Below the pieces are notes generated by a model, which was not told the origin of the DNA, ran no database searches, and saw nothing but the letters and a program-made list of their open reading frames with translations. From Saccoglossus kowalevskii (Eukaryota > Hemichordata > Enteropneusta > Harrimaniidae): 10,476 nucleotides of DNA. This document shows, in pieces, positions 8,251 through 10,476 of this stretch; the first letter of the stretch is position 1, and every line of letters starts with the position of its first letter. The DNA is taken from positions 1-10,476 of the forward strand of contig NW_003144566.1 of the NCBI RefSeq assembly GCF_000003605.2. The letters are read 5' to 3'. The position numbers and the translations under genes were made by a program.

Positions 8251-9101
8251 GGAATGATGCAATGCATACATGGTAATGCTTGTAAATGGAATGACGTAAT
8301 GCATACAAGGTAATGCTAGTAAATGGAATGATGCAATGCACACATGGTAATGCTAGTAAATGGAATGATGCAATGCATACATGGTAATGCTTGTAAATGG
8401 AATGACGTAATGCATACATGGTAATGCTAGTAAATGGAATGATGTAATGCACACATGGTAATGCTAGTAAATAGAATGATGCAATGCACACATGGGAATA
8501 CTAGTAAACAGAATGATGCAATGCATACAAGGCAATGCTAGTAAATGGAATGATGCAATGTATACATGGTATTGCTAGTAAATGGAATGATGCAATGCAT
8601 ACAAGGTAATGCTTGTAAATGGAATGATGCAATGTATATAAGGTAATGCTAGTAAATGGAATGATGCAATGCATACATGGTATTGCTAGTAAATGGAATG
8701 ATGCAATGCATACAAGGTAATGCTAGTAAATGGAATGATGCAATGCATACATGGTAAAGCTAGTGAATGGAATGATGCAATGCATACATGGTAATGCTAG
8801 TAAATGGAATGATGCAATGCATACATGGTAATGCTTGTAAATGGAATGACGTAATGCATACATGGTAATGCTAGTAAATGGAATGATGTAATGCACACAT
8901 GGTAATGCTAGTAAATAGAATGATGCAATGCACACATGGGAATACTAGTAAACAGAATGATGCAATGCATACAAGGCAATGCTAGTAAATGGAATGATGC
9001 AATGTATACATGGTAATGCTTGTAAATAGAATGATGCAATGCACACATGGTAATACTAGTAAATAGAATGATGCAATGCATACAAGGTAATGCTAGTAAA
9101 T
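8251..9101. repeat. 851-bp segment shared with 3040-3890
   Basis: This is the second copy of the segment at 3040-3890. It leads directly into the regular 555-bp higher-order repeats of the right end. The monomers at 8288 (GACGT with AAGG) and 8325 (ACAC with GATGCA) share the uncommon forms found at 3077 and 3114. Confidence 0.87.
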
Positions 9102-9212
9102 GGAATGATGCAATGCATACATGGTATTGCTAGTAAATGGAATGATGCAATGCATACAAGGTAATGCTTGTAAATGGAATGATGCAATGTATATAAGGTA
9201 ATGCTAGTAAAT
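8658..9212. repeat. 555-bp higher-order repeat, right copy 1
   Basis: All 15 monomers are in the same order as 82-636, including the AAAGC/TGAAT monomer (8732) and the TATATAAGG monomer (9176). I saw no difference from the left copy, 8576 bp away. Confidence 0.93.
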
Positions 9213-9767
9213 GGAATGATGCAATGCATACATGGTATTGCTAGTAAATGGAATGATGCAATGCATACAAGGTAATGCTAGTAAATGGAATGATGCAATG
9301 CATACATGGTAAAGCTAGTGAATGGAATGATGCAATGCATACATGGTAATGCTAGTAAATGGAATGATGCAATGCATACATGGTAATGCTTGTAAATGGA
9401 ATGACGTAATGCATACATGGTAATGCTAGTAAATGGAATGATGTAATGCACACATGGTAATGCTAGTAAATAGAATGATGCAATGCACACATGGGAATAC
9501 TAGTAAACAGAATGATGCAATGCATACAAGGCAATGCTAGTAAATGGAATGATGCAATGTATACATGGTAATGCTTGTAAATAGAATGATGCAATGCACA
9601 CATGGTAATACTAGTAAATAGAATGATGCAATGCATACAAGGTAATGCTAGTAAATGGAATGATGCAATGCATAAATGGTATTGCTAGTAAATGGAATGA
9701 TGCAATGCATACAAGGTAATGCTTGTAAATGGAATGATGCAATGTATATAAGGTAATGCTAGTAAAT
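9213..9767. repeat. 555-bp higher-order repeat, right copy 2
   Basis: A complete second unit directly follows the first. The one difference seen is CATAAATGG in place of CATACATGG in the monomer at 9657. Two monomers of a third unit follow (9768-9841) before the array switches to the 9842-10476 arrangement. Confidence 0.93.
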
Positions 9768-9841
9768 GGAATGATGCAATGCATACATGGTATTGCTAGT
9801 AAATGGAATGATGCAATGCATACAAGGTAATGCTAGTAAAT

Positions 9842-10476
9842 AGAATGATGCAATGCATACAAGGTAATGCTAGTAAATAGAATGATGCAATGCACACATG
9901 GTAATGCTAGTAAATGGAATGATGCAATGCATACATGGTAATGCTTGTAAATGCAATGACGTAATGCATACATGGTAATGCTAGTAAATGGAATGATGTA
10001 ATGCACACATGGTAATGCTAGTAAATAGAATGATGCAATGCACACATGGGAATACTAGTAAACAGAATGATGCAATGCATACAAGGCAATGCTAGTAAAT
10101 GGAATGATGCAATGTATACATGGTAATGCTTGTAAATAGAATGATGCAATGCACACATGGTAATACTAGTAAATAGAATGATGCAATGCATACAAGGTAA
10201 TGCTAGTAAATGGAATGATGCAATGCATACAAGGTAATGCTTGTAAATGGAATGATGAATGCATACATGGTAATGCTAGTAAATGGAATGATGCAATGCA
10301 TACATGGTAATGCTTGTAAATGGAATGACGTAATGCATACATGGTAATGCTCGTAAATGGAATGATGTAATGCACACATGGTAATGCTAGTAAATGGAAT
10401 GATGCAATGCATACATGGTAATGCTTGTAAATGGAATGACGTAATGCATACATGGTAACGCTAGTAAATGGAATGA
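9842..10476. repeat. 635-bp segment identical to 2190-2824, open at the window end
   Basis: This copy replaces the 555-bp higher-order repeat after only two monomers of its third right-hand unit (9768-9841). It carries the same rare bases as 2190-2824. If the copy continues, the sequence beyond the window should resemble 2825 onward, that is the GATGTA, GGGAATAC/AAAC, AAGGC series. Confidence 0.92.

Larger units (their letters stand above)
1..10476. repeat. 37-bp satellite array with mosaic higher-order structure, spanning the whole window
   Basis: The whole window is a head-to-tail array of a 37-bp unit. A monomer can be read as GGAATGATGCAATGC, then ATACATGGT, AATGC, TAGT and AAAT. From 82 to 10469 there are 281 monomers, and 281 x 37 minus nine one-base deletions gives exactly the 10388 bases observed. 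The consensus has 13 G/C in 37 (35% GC) and is strand-asymmetric, with 9 G to 4 C and 23 purines in 37 on the plus strand. No monomer is inverted, and no transposon or unique sequence interrupts the run. Neither array boundary is present, so the true length is unknown. Variants recur in fixed orders, which shows that multi-monomer blocks, not only single monomers, have been copied. Unequal exchange, gene conversion or slippage are the known routes to such patterns. The family is not one I can name, and a eukaryotic host is inferred. Confidence 0.97.

Noticed and set aside
82-10469. Palindromes ATGCAT, CTAG, GTATAC and ACTAGT as regulatory hairpins
   Set aside because: These are 4-6 base palindromes repeated by the array. 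No longer inverted repeat or stem able to form a stable hairpin is present.
82-10469. POU octamer (ATGCAAAT)
   Set aside because: The monomer has ATGCAATG, which lacks the third A, so the octamer match is not exact.
1-10476. CRISPR array
   Set aside because: The repeats are directly joined with no unique spacers, and no cas genes are present.
1-10476. Human satellite II/III-type (GGAAT)n
   Set aside because: GGAAT occurs at most once per 37-bp monomer and is not iterated, so the sequence is a different family.
1-10476. Alpha satellite or a CENP-B-box centromeric repeat
   Set aside because: The monomer is 37 bp rather than about 171 bp, and no match to the CENP-B box is seen. Centromeric location cannot be inferred from the sequence.
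1-10476. Telomeric or simple microsatellite repeat
   Set aside because: No TTAGGG-like or other 2-8 bp unit is iterated. AATG recurs inside the monomer, but at uneven spacings (8, 14, 10 and 5 bases).
1-10476. Transposon or tRNA-derived origin, or an embedded mobile element
   Set aside because: No terminal repeats, target-site duplications, poly-A tract, tRNA-like A/B boxes or any non-monomer sequence was found.

Overview
This window contains one thing: an uninterrupted, head-to-tail satellite (minisatellite-type) array of a 37-bp monomer. It runs from base 1 to base 10476 and neither array edge is inside the window. By manual parsing, 281 consecutive monomers tile 82-10469. Of these, 272 are 37 bp and nine are 36 bp, all nine sharing the same one-base deletion. 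Two irregular monomers (36 and 38 bp) and a 7-base partial lie at the left end, and a 7-base partial lies at the right end. All monomers point the same way. I found no unique sequence, transposon, RNA gene or credible protein-coding gene. A kilobase-scale satellite with higher-order structure and no genes points to a eukaryotic nuclear genome, for example pericentromeric, subtelomeric or other heterochromatin. The sequence does not let me name the species or clade.

The array is not homogeneous. Monomers fall into about a dozen recurring variant types, named here by diagnostic bases: TTGT versus TAGT near the end; GACGT, GATGTA or GATGCA near the start; ATAC versus ACAC; ATTGC, AATAC or AAAGC; AAGG versus ATGG; GGGAATAC followed by AAAC; TATATAAGG; and the 36-bp form. 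These types are arranged in a mosaic higher-order structure. A 15-monomer, 555-bp higher-order repeat occupies the left end (82-636, then 12 monomers to 1080) and the right end (8658-9212, 9213-9767, then two monomers). Between them are long, nearly identical duplicated segments: 785-2632 with 3964-5922; 3484-4148 with 6293-6957; 3040-3890 with 8251-9101; 2190-2824 with 9842-10476; and 2264-2743 with 7180-7659. Smaller local amplifications of 74 bp (dimer), 111 bp (trimer) and 184 bp (pentamer) are superimposed. Two less ordered zones (5923-6329 and 8029-8250) lack the TTGT monomer type and carry many private substitutions.

There is no gene network to describe. The minus strand has open frames of 70-119 codons because the monomer carries only one reverse-strand stop triplet and 37 is not a multiple of 3. 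I treat these as by-products of the repeat. The most interesting functional speculation is that the consensus monomer carries TGATGCAAT, a perfect match to the ATF4-C/EBP composite (CARE/AARE) consensus, giving about 215 exact copies in 10 kb. The main variants (TGATGTAAT, TGACGTAAT) also resemble bZIP sites. This is a motif match only, but it can be tested.
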